64,000 bases of DNA. It comes from an uncultured beta proteobacterium. Its GTDB lineage: Bacteria > Pseudomonadota > Gammaproteobacteria > Burkholderiales > SG8-39. Each line of letters starts with the position of its first letter. Positions within the stretch are counted from its first letter, which is position 1. Shown one piece after another: positions 8,751 to 17,404 of the stretch. Below the pieces are notes generated by a model, which was given only the letters and a program-made list of their open reading frames with translations, did no database searches and was not told the origin of the DNA. The translations under genes were made by a program, and so were the position numbers. Location of the stretch: the NCBI GenBank assembly GCA_903859155.1, contig CAIOLO010000127.1, positions 99,570 through 163,569 of the forward strand, in the 5' to 3' direction.

Positions 8751-9716
8751 CTATTGCGGCTGCAGTCCGATTTCCTTGATGAACGCGCCCCAATCGGCGC
8801 GTGCCTGGCGGATGAACTCGGCGGTCCCCTGTGGAGTTCTCACCCCGTCCAGGTTGCGCCACCGGATCTTTTCCAGGTCCTGGTTGAATTTCGGGGCTTC
8901 GACCACGGCAGCCACGCTGCGATTGATGCGGTTCACCAGTTCCCGGGGCATGCCACCCGGCCCGAGCAGCGTGAAGAACGTCGTGAAGGTGAAACCGGGG
9001 AAAAGGCTAGCGTAGCTGGGGACCTGCGGCCAATCGCTCACCGGCCTGGTCACCGCCAGCACCCGGACTTTGCCCGACTTCAAATGCTGTTCGAAGAAAC
9101 CGAAGTTCGTAAGGAACAGGGATACCCGGCCAACGAGGATGTCCTGCACGGCCTGCGTTGCGGACTTGTAGGGCACCTGGAGCGTCTCGATGCCTGCGCG
9201 CTTGTCGAGCCACGACGCGAGCATGGCGAAGTGTGGAACACTGATCGCGACGCTCAGCTTGCCGCGATTCGCCCGTGCGTAGCCGATCATCTCCTGCATG
9301 GTCGTGAAGGGAAGCGACGGGTGCGCGAACAGCCCGTGTGCGAACGTATCGTCGACCAGGGTCGCGATCGGCGTGAAATCGCGCTCCACGTCAACGGGCA
9401 TCGATTTCTTGAGATGGGGATCGATCGCCACGACGGATTGCGAAGCCAGGAACAGCGTGTAGCCGTCCGGTGGCGCGCGCACCACCGCCTCGGCGGCGAT
9501 GTATCCGTCAGCGCCGGGACGGTTGTCCACGACAACGGCCTGGCCGAGACTGACCGACAGACTGTTCGCGATGATCCGGGCGCCGGTGTCCACGGCCGCG
9601 CCCGGCGCATTGCCGACAATCAGGTGAATGGGCTTGACCGGCCAAGCCTGGGCGCTGACGTTGCCGGCGGATACTGCGAACCCAATCCATAACAACACAC
9701 AAACAGCACGCAACAT
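8751..9716 (-). CDS. Bug/TctC-family periplasmic binding protein
   Basis: The product is 321 residues with a clear signal peptide (MLRAVCVLLWIGFAVSAGNV) cleaved before QAWPVKPI. It has APPDGYTLFLA and VPYKS, but the usual Gly-rich HL segment reads VAISVPHFAML, and the N-terminal loop is NAPGAAVDTGAR instead of GGxxD, so the ligand pocket probably differs from its neighbours. The start has GGGAGAAG upstream. It lies 116 bp downstream of the enoyl-CoA hydratase on the same strand and may be the last gene of that operon. Confidence 0.92.
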   Translation of the reverse strand: MLRAVCVLLWIGFAVSAGNVSAQAWPVKPIHLIVGNAPGAAVDTGARIIANSLSVSLGQAVVVDNRPGADGYIAAEAVVRAPPDGYTLFLASQSVVAIDPHLKKSMPVDVERDFTPIATLVDDTFAHGLFAHPSLPFTTMQEMIGYARANRGKLSVAISVPHFAMLASWLDKRAGIETLQVPYKSATQAVQDILVGRVSLFLTNFGFFEQHLKSGKVRVLAVTRPVSDWPQVPSYASLFPGFTFTTFFTLLGPGGMPRELVNRINRSVAAVVEAPKFNQDLEKIRWRNLDGVRTPQGTAEFIRQARADWGAFIKEIGLQPQ

Positions 9717-9832
9717 CGTTCTTCTCCCAAGCGACCGTCAAAACAGACTTGGCTCAAATAGCGCAGCGCCGAGCACTACAGGGTTGCACTCATCACCTTC
9801 CTGCCCGAAAACGAAAGCCGCGCTTCACCCAG

Positions 9833-10642
9833 TCATCTCCCCTGAAATCTGGGTTCCCTCTTCTCGGCATATGCCCGAACACCTTCCTTATGGTCTTCAG
9901 TGAGAGTCGAAGCGTTATGGGCTTCGTTTTGCAGCGCCATACTGTCTTCGATACTCATCTGAAGAGCCTTGTACATTACGTACTTGGTAAGTCCGATTGC
10001 GACCGGCGGATTCCTGGCTATCCTGTGTGCCAGTTCCATGGTGACTGGCATCAGTTGTTCGTGCGGGACAACCTTGCTTACCAGGCCAATGCGCTCGGCC
10101 TCCTTCCCATCGATCATATCGCCGGTAAAGGCGAGCTCGAGAGCCTTGCTGATGCCGACTATATGAGGAAGCAGATATGAACTTCCCTCAGCCGGCGACA
10201 GTCCTCTCTTGGTGTACATGAAGCAAAACTTGGCGTTTTCGGACGCTATTCTGATATCGCTCGCCAGGCACAATCCGCCTATGGCATAACCGTTGACAGC
10301 AGCGATTATCGGCCTGTCGAAATACCGAAATCCCAGCGCATGCGAGCGAAACGGCCGCCTGGCCGAAGGGTCGATCCTGGCCCAGTAAGGATGGTCCTTT
10401 ACGGTTTGAGCCGGTTCACGGCCTTCGGCCTTCATGACGCTCATGTCGTATCCGCCGGAGAAGGCCTTGCCAACGCCTGTGAGCACCACCACTCGCGAGT
10501 CGGGGTCGGCCTCGATCCGCTCAAGTTCACCGTACATTTCACGGTTCATTTCGGGGTCCGAGGCGTTCATACGCTCCGGATTGTTCATCTTGATGACTAC
10601 GACACCGCCATCTCTCTCGACGATTATTTTCTTGTAATCCAT
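9833..10642 (-). CDS. Enoyl-CoA hydratase/isomerase (crotonase family)
   Basis: The product is about 269 residues, starting at MDYKKIIVERDGG; a 17-codon upstream extension would run into the preceding gene and is rejected. Crotonase landmarks are VIKMNNPERMNA, the oxyanion-hole segments VGKAFSGGYDM and AAVNGYAIGGLC, and SPAEGSSYLLPHIVG, where Glu is in the usual catalytic position. Crotonases hydrate or isomerise enoyl-CoA esters. It is the third gene of a minus-strand operon behind two MaoC-type half-dehydratases, 20 bp after the second, which points to CoA-bound catabolism of an unsaturated or ring-derived acid. The exact substrate cannot be told. Confidence 0.92.
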   Translation of the reverse strand: MDYKKIIVERDGGVVVIKMNNPERMNASDPEMNREMYGELERIEADPDSRVVVLTGVGKAFSGGYDMSVMKAEGREPAQTVKDHPYWARIDPSARRPFRSHALGFRYFDRPIIAAVNGYAIGGLCLASDIRIASENAKFCFMYTKRGLSPAEGSSYLLPHIVGISKALELAFTGDMIDGKEAERIGLVSKVVPHEQLMPVTMELAHRIARNPPVAIGLTKYVMYKALQMSIEDSMALQNEAHNASTLTEDHKEGVRAYAEKREPRFQGR

Positions 10643-10662
10643 TCCAGAACTCCTCGTTCCCT

Positions 10663-11103
10663 CTAGCCCTTGACGGGCAGAATCACGGTGCATGTAGCAG
10701 GAGTCGTTACGCCCTGCTTCTCGTTCTCAATCCAGACATCCAGGTCGACGAGGTGTTCGGCACCCTGAACATATTTCCTGGTTACTTTGCCTTTCATCGT
10801 CATCGTGTCGTAGAGCATGTTCATCTTTCTCATTTCCAGATGGAGCTTGCTGAGAAAGCCCTCTTCTCCGATCCAGTCGCTTACCAGTCGACCCAGCAGC
10901 GCCTGATAGAAATTCAGCATGACGAAAACGCCGTCATATCCCATCTCGCGGCAATAGTCGGGGTCGTGATGCTGGGGGTTGAAATCGCGGGTGCCGCTGA
11001 CGGTATGAGCGATCTTGGTCCAGGTTATCGGCATCGTGTAGCTCGTGGGCAGTTCCTGCCCCTCAGCCACGTCCTCCCAAAAAAGCTGCTTTCTCGGTTT
11101 CAT
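10663..11103 (-). CDS. MaoC-type dehydratase, hot-dog half subunit
   Basis: This 146-residue single hot-dog protein carries the hydratase motif TRDFNPQHHDPDYC (about residues 38-52), where Asp/His pairs provide catalysis in R-hydratases, followed by GYDGVFVMLNFYQ. It is the catalytic-type C-terminal half of a double-hot-dog enoyl-CoA hydratase. The preceding gene (11125-11673) encodes the matching N-terminal half, separated by 21 bp, so the pair should form a heteromer. The same two halves appear fused in the 286-residue protein at 14141-15001. Confidence 0.87.
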   Translation of the reverse strand: MKPRKQLFWEDVAEGQELPTSYTMPITWTKIAHTVSGTRDFNPQHHDPDYCREMGYDGVFVMLNFYQALLGRLVSDWIGEEGFLSKLHLEMRKMNMLYDTMTMKGKVTRKYVQGAEHLVDLDVWIENEKQGVTTPATCTVILPVKG

Positions 11104-11124
11104 TTTCTTTCCTCCTTTGCCAGA

Positions 11125-11673
11125 CTAAGCATCTCCGGCTTCCTTCACTTCTTCGGGAGACCTGCGCAGAGCGTGATGCATCGAGTTGACCGCAACTTTC
11201 TCTCCCTTCTGGTTATAGTAGATTCTCTCAATACGAACCCACCTTGCCTTGGGATCAAAGCGGAGGCCCTTCAGGTAATAATCTGCAAGCCTGCTTCTCA
11301 TCGACAGGTGGTCGCCCACCTTCACAACCTTGTAGAACTCCCAGCCTGACCCGAGAAAGACGACACTCGAACCTGGAGTCGTAGGCACGCCGGAAAGGAC
11401 ATTGGTCGCCGAAGGTGGCTGTGGAAAGTAGCCAGGGCCCGGTCCGCCGAATATGGATAATGCCAACGACGGACAAACCACTTCGCCGTACTTGGTTTTC
11501 CTGGCGTAGGCGGGGTCGAGGAACAGAGGATTATCATCCTCGACCATCTGGCACCAGCGCCTGATTGGCTCATACTCGACCGGATAATCTGCCGGAATGG
11601 GCTCTGTCTCCAAGCCTATAAATTTCTTGGCAATTTCCACCATTTCCTCGGGCCTTACCGCCATTTTTGCCAC
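11125..11673 (-). CDS. FAS1-like/MaoC N-terminal-type dehydratase subunit
   Basis: The product is 182 residues and of the MaoC_dehydrat_N kind: EMVEIAKKFIGLETEP at the start, YEPIRRWCQMVEDDNPLFLD, then VCPSLALSIF and GSGWEFYKVVKVGDHLSMRS. Such half-subunits usually lack the complete catalytic Asp/His set and bind the CoA tail, leaving chemistry to the partner at 10663 (family knowledge). It is the first gene of the three-gene operon with that partner and the enoyl-CoA hydratase. No strong promoter was recognised upstream. Confidence 0.85.
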   Translation of the reverse strand: MAKMAVRPEEMVEIAKKFIGLETEPIPADYPVEYEPIRRWCQMVEDDNPLFLDPAYARKTKYGEVVCPSLALSIFGGPGPGYFPQPPSATNVLSGVPTTPGSSVVFLGSGWEFYKVVKVGDHLSMRSRLADYYLKGLRFDPKARWVRIERIYYNQKGEKVAVNSMHHALRRSPEEVKEAGDA

Positions 11674-11980
11674 CCCTCAGTGAGATCTTGTATTCCCGGG
11701 CTGCACCGAATTCAAGCCTCATCCGGACTGGGCATCCGGCGCACCTGATGCCAATATACCTTCTTGCTGTTGACCCCGCTCAAGATTAGGCCCGGTCGGG
11801 ACCATCGACCGGTAACGGAGAAGCCAAAGTTCAGCATGAGACAACTGCTGGTTCGTCAGTTAGCGAGCCGTCCGTTGGCGCCGGATGTCTATATTTTCCA
11901 CCACGAGCCGGAAACCATCGCGCTCTTCTCACACGCAGATGCGGAGTTCATCCAGCGAACTGACACAGCGAACTGACTGT
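11674..11980 (+). other. Intergenic stretch between dehydratase operon and acyl-CoA synthetase
   Basis: No gene is supported here. A loose TTGA-N6-TCAA element lies at 11770-11783, but no -10 box sits at the right distance, so I do not call it a site. Confidence 0.4.
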
Positions 11981-13855
11981 TCAGGCCGGCCACACCACGT
12001 CATAGCCCATGGTGTAGGCATCCATGATCTCTCTGGCTTTCACTTCCGCTGCGGGTTCGCGGCAGCCGGCCGAAGAAGTGAGCGTGACGCACGCGCGCAT
12101 GCCGCCCGCCGGCAACTCCTTGACCTCGACTGACGCAGAAATGCCGGCGGCCAGGTCTGCCAGGGCGACGGCGAAAGCGCGCTGCGCGGCGTCGCAGCGC
12201 AGCGGTCCCTTGGAAATCTTGTTGACATCGGTAAGCGGCAGTCTGTCGACAATGTAGACATCCGCGGGCGCTGTTCCGCGCTCGGGAATCTTGGTCCGGG
12301 CGAATGCCTTGATCTCGTCGGCCGATGCGGTCGCGCCCGATTTCAGCTGTACGAAGACAACCGGCAACTCGCCCGCGTAGGTATCCGGTCTGCCAACGGC
12401 GGCAGCAAGTTCGACGCCCGGATGTTGCAACAAGGTGTCTTCGATCACCCTCGGATCGATGTTGTTGCCCCCGCGAATGATCAGATCCTTGAGTCGTCCG
12501 GTCACCCAGAGGTAGCCATCCGCATCGATGCGGCCCAGATCGCCGGTATTGAGCCAGCCCTCCGGAAAGAACAGGCCGCGGTCTTGGCTGTCGTCGACGT
12601 AGCCTGGGATGACCCCCGGGCCCTTAACGGCGATAACACCGACCTCGCCCGGGGCGCCATCGCGCACGTGGGCGCCCTGGCGGTCGACGACCACAGTCTT
12701 GATATGCGTATAAGGAACGCGAATGCCGCTTGCGCCGTAACGCAACTCAACACCGCGCGGCGACAGTGTGACCGATGTGGTGTTCTCGGTGAGCCCGTAG
12801 TTGGCGAGGACGCGCACGCCGAACTTTTCTTCGAAAGCACGCCCCGTTGCCACGGGCAGGCCAGCTCCGCCGGCGGTGGCGTACTCCTTAAGGCTCGACA
12901 AATCGGCCCCATCGGTAGGGCGGGAAATCAGCGCAGCCATCATGGTCGGAGGCACCGAAAGCTCGGTGGCACGATATCGCTCGACCAGCTTCCAGAAGTT
13001 CTCACGGCTCCTGGGAGCTCGGAACCCGTGCGGCGAAACAATGAGGATGGTGACCCCGTGAGCGAGCGTCTTGAAGGTGCGTTTGACGATACCGCCGGAA
13101 TGAAACAGCGGGGTGCCCGCGAAAATCACGTCGCCAGGACCTTGTTCGTGGATCCAGTTGAAAGCATGACACTTGTAGGCAATGCCACGGTGGCTGAGCT
13201 TGGCAAGCTTGGGCAATCCCGTGGTTCCGCCTGTCGGGCAGTAAATGGCCGTGTCATCCGGCCGAAGATCGCGCTCGAAATCAAGGCGGTCGGCGCGCTC
13301 CCTGCCGACCAAGGCGGTGAAATCCCTGTCCGCTTCCACTGTGCCGTTTGGCCCGCGCACCTGCAGGACGTGCTTGATGCCGGGAGCAAGCTTGAGCACT
13401 TCCAGGGTTGTCTCCCAGATGTTGAAACCCGGGGTAGGACCCAGCGTGACCAGGACCTCAGCCTTCGCGGCGTTCAACACGCCCGCGATCTGCGGCGCCT
13501 TCATCGCCCAATTGACTGGACACACAATTCCGGCCGAAGGCCCCCCGACCAGAAGAAAGTAGTTCTCGGGCACCACCGGCAGGAGCACCCCCGCCACGCC
13601 GTCCGTCCCCCTGAAAAGCCTGCGCAGCAGATTCGCCGTCTGGTGCACCTTGCCTATGAAATCGGAGTAGGTGAAGGTGAGCGGAATTTCCTCGGGATCG
13701 GCATCCAGCAGGTAGTACAACGCGACCGCGTCAGGATTGAGGCCTGCACCGTGTGCAATAACCTCGGGTATGGTCCAGGTATCGGCGCGCTGCTCCAGTG
13801 GAACTTGCTCAAACGCCTCCACATCGGCAAGGGTGCGTATCAGGGGCTCGCTCAT
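11981..13855 (-). CDS. Long-chain-type AMP-forming acyl-CoA synthetase, copy 1
   Basis: The product is 624 residues. ANL-superfamily motifs are present: YCPTGGTTGLPKLAKLSHRG (P-loop/A3), NYGLTEN (A5), GWLNTGDLGRIDADGYLWV (A7) and KDLIIRGGNNIDP (A8). The A10 region is PLTDVNKISKGPLR with the catalytic Lys. It should activate a carboxylic acid to its CoA thioester with ATP. A tail of about 75 residues after A10 (CDAAQRAFA to the C-terminus, ending AYTMGYDVVWPA) goes beyond a normal FadD end and is shared with the paralogues at 15030 and 22645. The ATG overlaps the stop of the hydratase remnant upstream (ATGA). It is closely related to copy 2 at 15030 (first residues identical). Confidence 0.93.
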   Translation of the reverse strand: MSEPLIRTLADVEAFEQVPLEQRADTWTIPEVIAHGAGLNPDAVALYYLLDADPEEIPLTFTYSDFIGKVHQTANLLRRLFRGTDGVAGVLLPVVPENYFLLVGGPSAGIVCPVNWAMKAPQIAGVLNAAKAEVLVTLGPTPGFNIWETTLEVLKLAPGIKHVLQVRGPNGTVEADRDFTALVGRERADRLDFERDLRPDDTAIYCPTGGTTGLPKLAKLSHRGIAYKCHAFNWIHEQGPGDVIFAGTPLFHSGGIVKRTFKTLAHGVTILIVSPHGFRAPRSRENFWKLVERYRATELSVPPTMMAALISRPTDGADLSSLKEYATAGGAGLPVATGRAFEEKFGVRVLANYGLTENTTSVTLSPRGVELRYGASGIRVPYTHIKTVVVDRQGAHVRDGAPGEVGVIAVKGPGVIPGYVDDSQDRGLFFPEGWLNTGDLGRIDADGYLWVTGRLKDLIIRGGNNIDPRVIEDTLLQHPGVELAAAVGRPDTYAGELPVVFVQLKSGATASADEIKAFARTKIPERGTAPADVYIVDRLPLTDVNKISKGPLRCDAAQRAFAVALADLAAGISASVEVKELPAGGMRACVTLTSSAGCREPAAEVKAREIMDAYTMGYDVVWPA

Positions 13856-14079
13856 CTCTTGTGACCTTCGCTATCAACGGCTGCAAGGCAAGCCCGGAAG
13901 CTTGCCTCAGTTTTCTGAGGGTATTGGACCTGCTCGGTGGCCCGCGCTATGGCTGGCGGCTTGGCATCGCTCATCTCGGCAGGCAAGGTCCAGCCCAACG
14001 CGTTGCGCCGCTCGAGCCGGTTCAGCGTAATTGTCGCCAGGCGATCGTCCACGTCATTTAGGATGTACTTGCAAGACAT
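13852..14079 (-). pseudogene. Enoyl-CoA hydratase N-terminal remnant, copy 1
   Basis: This 75-codon frame opens like a crotonase (DVDDRLATITLNRLERRNA, compare the family NRPxxRNAL motif), but after about 45 residues it leaves the family, and roughly 200 residues including the oxyanion hole are missing. The frame still ends in an ATGA overlap with the acyl-CoA synthetase start, so it may survive as a leader peptide that couples translation. A sister remnant lies at 16956-17126. Confidence 0.7.
13886..13907 (-). promoter_or_regulatory. Leader hairpin before acyl-CoA synthetase copy 1
   Basis: The arms AGGCAAGC and GCTTGCCT are perfectly complementary around a 6-base loop, 31 bases upstream of the ATG. 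The same arms recur at 16935-16956 before copy 2, with only the loop changed. No U-tract follows, so it is not a standard terminator. It could be a regulatory or mRNA-stability element, or a relic of the shared unit. Confidence 0.45.
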
Positions 14080-14140
14080 CGAATGTTCCTATTGGCCAAT
14101 TGAGCCTTTTCTGCCGGTCTTGCATAAGATGCCTAGATCC

Positions 14141-15001
14141 TCAGGCAAAAGTAGCGAACGCCTCCATGCCTACGGTGTTCTCGGAGGTGACTGCCCAGAG
14201 GTCGCACACCTTCCCACCCTCGCGCGGACGGCCCATGATTCTGAGCGGCCGATCGGAAAAAAGCGGCAGCTTGGCCCGCATCTCGAATCCTGTCATGGTG
14301 GCCCCCGGGTAGTTATCGCGGGCGAAGTCGCACAGCAATGTTGCCGTAAAGGGACCGTGCAGCAGCAGCCCAGGGTAGCCTTCCACATCTGTCGAATAAG
14401 GATGGTCGTAATGAATCCGGTGCGCGTTGAAAGTAACCGCGGAAAACCGGAACAGCATGACGCTCGTGGGAGTGACGATTTTCTCCCACTTCGGATCGCT
14501 CGGCGCCATTTGTCCGGAGGACCGGTTATCCCCCTCGCCTTTGGGTTCCTCACGGTCCACCATATCCCATTCATCGACCGTCGCCACCCCCGCAGCAGTC
14601 GACATCGTATGCCGATAAGTGCTTATCGCGAGCTTTCCGGAACGTCCTTGCTTGACCTTGACCGAAACGAGTTCAGACACACAACGTGCTTTGTCGCCGA
14701 TGAACAGCGGCCGATGAAATCGCGCACGACTCCCTGCATACATGCGCATCGGCAGGGTCGGATCCACCGGCCATTCGTTAATGTTTCTGCCGTCCCGCCC
14801 CAACTCACGCGTCAGCGGCAATCCCGGGAAAGCAAAATACAGATGGTGCCAGCCAGGAGGAACAGGATCTCCATCCTTTGGCACCGGCTCTTCCCGATCG
14901 AGCGTCACGTTCATCCGCTGGACCTGAATTGCGCTGATCAGTTCTTCAAATTCTTTCTTGCGACCGACGTACTTTGCGAACAACTCTTCGGTATCACCCA
15001 T
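14141..15001 (-). CDS. Fused double-hot-dog MaoC-type dehydratase (HTD2/mesaconyl-CoA hydratase-like)
   Basis: The product is 286 residues. The N-terminal FAS1-like half (FEELISAIQVQRMNVTLDRE, then DGDPVPPGWHHLYF) has no clear catalytic pair. The C-terminal half has FSAVTFNAHRIHYDHPYS and GYPGLLLHGPFTATLL, the hydratase signature. This arrangement is typical of itaconyl/mesaconyl-CoA hydratase-like and other HTD2-type enzymes, which add water to a CoA-bound double bond. It sits directly upstream of the hydratase remnant and synthetase copy 1 on the minus strand. Related, decayed copies lie at 17188-17373 and 24610-24991. Confidence 0.88.
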   Translation of the reverse strand: MGDTEELFAKYVGRKKEFEELISAIQVQRMNVTLDREEPVPKDGDPVPPGWHHLYFAFPGLPLTRELGRDGRNINEWPVDPTLPMRMYAGSRARFHRPLFIGDKARCVSELVSVKVKQGRSGKLAISTYRHTMSTAAGVATVDEWDMVDREEPKGEGDNRSSGQMAPSDPKWEKIVTPTSVMLFRFSAVTFNAHRIHYDHPYSTDVEGYPGLLLHGPFTATLLCDFARDNYPGATMTGFEMRAKLPLFSDRPLRIMGRPREGGKVCDLWAVTSENTVGMEAFATFA

Positions 15002-15029
15002 TTCCTTCTCCCCTGTTCATTTCAACCCA

Positions 15030-16904
15030 TCAACCCTGCCATGCCAACTCGTAGACCGTCGTGTAGGCATCCATGATCGCCTTGGCCCTTGTCTCGGCTT
15101 CCGCGATGCGGCTGCCAGTTGATGACCTCAACATGATGCGCGCACGCATGCCGCAGGTTGGATCATCGACCACTTCGACAGATGCCGCAACGCCGGAGCT
15201 CAGGCTCGCCAATGCGCTTGCGAACGCCCGCTGAGCGGCATCGCAACGCAGTGGAGGTTTGAATATTTTGGCGACGCCGGTCAACGGCATCTTGTCGATG
15301 ATGTAGATGTCCACCGGAGCCGCGCCACGCTCGGGAATATTGGCCCGGGCGAATGCCTTGATTTCCTCGGCGGAGGCTTTGGCACCCTGCTTGAGCTGTA
15401 CGTAGGCGACCGGCACTTCGCCCGCGTAAGTGTCGGGCTTGGCGACTGCGGAAGCCAATTCAACAGCAGGGTGCTGGAGCAGCGTCTCGTCAATTATGCG
15501 CGGGTCGAGATTATTTCCGCCCCGAATAATCAGGTCTTTGGAACGGCCGGTCACCCAGAAATAGCCATCTGAATCGATACGGCCCAAATCTCCGGTATTC
15601 AGCCAGCCGTCGGGGAAGAAAAGGCGCTCATTGAGACTCTCGTCGACGTAGCCCGAGATGACCCCCGGACCCTTGAGTGCAATAACGCCAGGTTCGCCAT
15701 CGCCGGCGTCGCGCACGTAAGTGCCATCGCGACTGACGACCACGGTCTTGATCTGCGTATAGGGGAGGCGTATCCCGCTCGCCCCGAAACGGGGCTCGCC
15801 CCCTCGCGGCGACAGCGCGGCAGACGTGGTGTTTTCCGTAAGGCCGTAGTTGCCCAGAACGCGTACCCCGAACTTGTCCTCAAATGCCCGTGCAGTTGCG
15901 GCCGGCAATCCGGTTGAACCGGTGTTCGAGTATTTTTTTAAACTCGACAGGTCGACGTTGGGTCTGGGAAGGCTGTTCAGCGCCGCCATCATGGTCGGGG
16001 GCACCGCGATCTCGGTAACGCGATATCGCTCCACCAGCCTCCAGAAATTCTCGCGGCTCTTGGGGGCGCGAAATCCCTGCGGGCTAACGATCAGGTCGGT
16101 GACGCCATTCGATAGCGTAGTCAATGCACCGTAGACTATTCCGCCGGAATGAAACAGCGAGGGGCCGCCCAGATAGACGTCGCCGGGCAGGTAACCAAGG
16201 ATCCACTGAAAACCATGGCACTTATAAGCGATGCCGCGATGGCTTAACTTCGCGAGCTTGGGCAATCCGGTTGTCCCGCCGGTCGGGCAATAGATCGCGG
16301 TATCCTCGGGTCGAAGGTCGCGCTCGAAAGCAAAACCGTCTGCGGATTCTCTGGAGATCTGGGCCGTGAAATCCTTGCCCGTATCCACCGTGCCATTCGG
16401 CCCTCGGACCTGCAGAACGTGCCTGATACCGGGCACAAGTTTCAGCACCTCACAGCTGGTTTCCCATATATCGAAACCCGGCGAGGGTCCCAGGGTCACC
16501 AGAACCTCCACCTTGGCCGCATTGAATATGCCCGCAATTTGCGCAGCGTTCATTGCCCAATTTGCAGGACACAATATCCCGGCTGCCGGCGCGCCGGCAA
16601 CCAGGAAAAAATTCTCCGGCATCAAGGGAAGCAGTGCCCCAACTACACCATCCTTACCGCCGAAAAGGCGCCGCAGCAAATTCGCCGTCTGGTGCACTTT
16701 CCCCATGAACTGGGCGTAACTGACGGTAACTGGAATCTCGTCAGGGTCGGCATCGAGCAAGTAGTACAACGCAACCGCATCGGGATTGAGACTGGCTCCC
16801 TTTGCCACAACCGCAGGGATAGTCCAGCTATCTATACGCTTTTCCAATGGAACTTGCTCGAACGCTTCCACATCGGCAAGGGTGCGTATCAGGGGTTCGC
16901 TCAT
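15030..16904 (-). CDS. Long-chain-type AMP-forming acyl-CoA synthetase, copy 2
   Basis: The product is 624 residues, the same length as copy 1. It keeps all the motifs: YCPTGGTTGLPKLAKLSHRG, NYGLTEN, GWLNTGDLGRIDSDGYFWV, KDLIIRGGNNLDP and PLTGVAKIFKPPLR with the catalytic Lys. The C-terminal tail of about 75 residues is present (ending AYTTVYELAWQG). Differences from copy 1 are scattered substitutions rather than frame changes, so both copies appear to be under selection. Its stop is 28 bp from the start of the dehydratase at 14141-15001, giving a continuous minus-strand transcription unit from about 17.1 kb down to 12 kb. Confidence 0.93.
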   Translation of the reverse strand: MSEPLIRTLADVEAFEQVPLEKRIDSWTIPAVVAKGASLNPDAVALYYLLDADPDEIPVTVSYAQFMGKVHQTANLLRRLFGGKDGVVGALLPLMPENFFLVAGAPAAGILCPANWAMNAAQIAGIFNAAKVEVLVTLGPSPGFDIWETSCEVLKLVPGIRHVLQVRGPNGTVDTGKDFTAQISRESADGFAFERDLRPEDTAIYCPTGGTTGLPKLAKLSHRGIAYKCHGFQWILGYLPGDVYLGGPSLFHSGGIVYGALTTLSNGVTDLIVSPQGFRAPKSRENFWRLVERYRVTEIAVPPTMMAALNSLPRPNVDLSSLKKYSNTGSTGLPAATARAFEDKFGVRVLGNYGLTENTTSAALSPRGGEPRFGASGIRLPYTQIKTVVVSRDGTYVRDAGDGEPGVIALKGPGVISGYVDESLNERLFFPDGWLNTGDLGRIDSDGYFWVTGRSKDLIIRGGNNLDPRIIDETLLQHPAVELASAVAKPDTYAGEVPVAYVQLKQGAKASAEEIKAFARANIPERGAAPVDIYIIDKMPLTGVAKIFKPPLRCDAAQRAFASALASLSSGVAASVEVVDDPTCGMRARIMLRSSTGSRIAEAETRAKAIMDAYTTVYELAWQG

Positions 16905-16934
16905 ATCTTGTGACCTTCGCTATCAACGACTGCA

Positions 16935-16956
16935 AGGCAAGCCTGGAAGCTTGCCT
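16935..16956 (-). promoter_or_regulatory. Leader hairpin before acyl-CoA synthetase copy 2
   Basis: The arms AGGCAAGC and GCTTGCCT are the same as at 13886-13907, at the same distance class upstream of the ATG (16904). The loop differs by one base (CTGGAA against CCGGAA). Confidence 0.45.
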
Positions 16957-17126
16957 CAGTTCATAGGGCATTGTATCTGCACGGTGGCCCGCGCTATGGC
17001 TGGCGGCTTGGCCTTGCTCATTTCGGCAGGCAAGGTCCAGCCAAACGCGTTGCGCCATTCCAGCCGGTTCAGCGCAATTGTCGCCAGGCAATCGTCCACG
17101 TCATATAGGATGTACTTGCAAGACAT
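16956..17126 (-). pseudogene. Enoyl-CoA hydratase N-terminal remnant, copy 2
   Basis: ATG at 17126 opens MSCKYILYDVDDCLATIALN, parallel to the remnant at 13852-14079. It stops after 56 codons at 16956-16958, short of the ATGA overlap seen in copy 1. Several conserved residues have drifted (DDC for DDR, EWRNA for ERRNA). Decayed duplicate. Confidence 0.7.
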
Positions 17127-17187
17127 CGAATGTTCCTCTTGGCCGAATGAGCCTTTCCTGCCGGCCTTGCAAAAGATGCCTGGATCC

Positions 17188-17373
17188 TCAGGCAAAAACA
17201 GCGAACGCCTCCTTGCCTAGCCAGCCAAGAGGAACAGGATCTCCATCCTTTGGCACCGGTTCCTCCCGATCGAGCGTTACGCTCATCCTCTGGACCTGAA
17301 TTGCGCTGATCAGTTCTTCAAATTCTTTCTTGCAACCAACGTATTTTCCGAACAACTCTTCGGCAACACCCGT
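17188..17373 (-). pseudogene. MaoC-type dehydratase remnant, copy 2 (internal deletion, start lost)
   Basis: The frame matches the N-terminal 50 residues of the protein at 14141-15001 (AEELFGKYVGCKKEFEELIS through DGDPVPLGW), then jumps directly to its last residues (GKEAFAVFA and stop), losing about 220 residues. The start codon position reads ACG (17371-17373) where the intact copy has ATG. It is non-functional as an enzyme. Confidence 0.8.
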
Positions 17374-17404
17374 TTCCCTTTCCCTTGTACATTTCAACCC
17401 ACCA

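Noticed and set aside
11770..11783. TTGA-N6-TCAA element as a further FNR box
   Set aside because: Half-sites TTGAC/CTCAA are poor, and no -10 hexamer lies at a usable distance in either direction.
12422..13864. A 480-codon plus-strand frame
   Set aside because: Antisense to acyl-CoA synthetase copy 1, which has all ANL motifs; no family resemblance on the plus strand.
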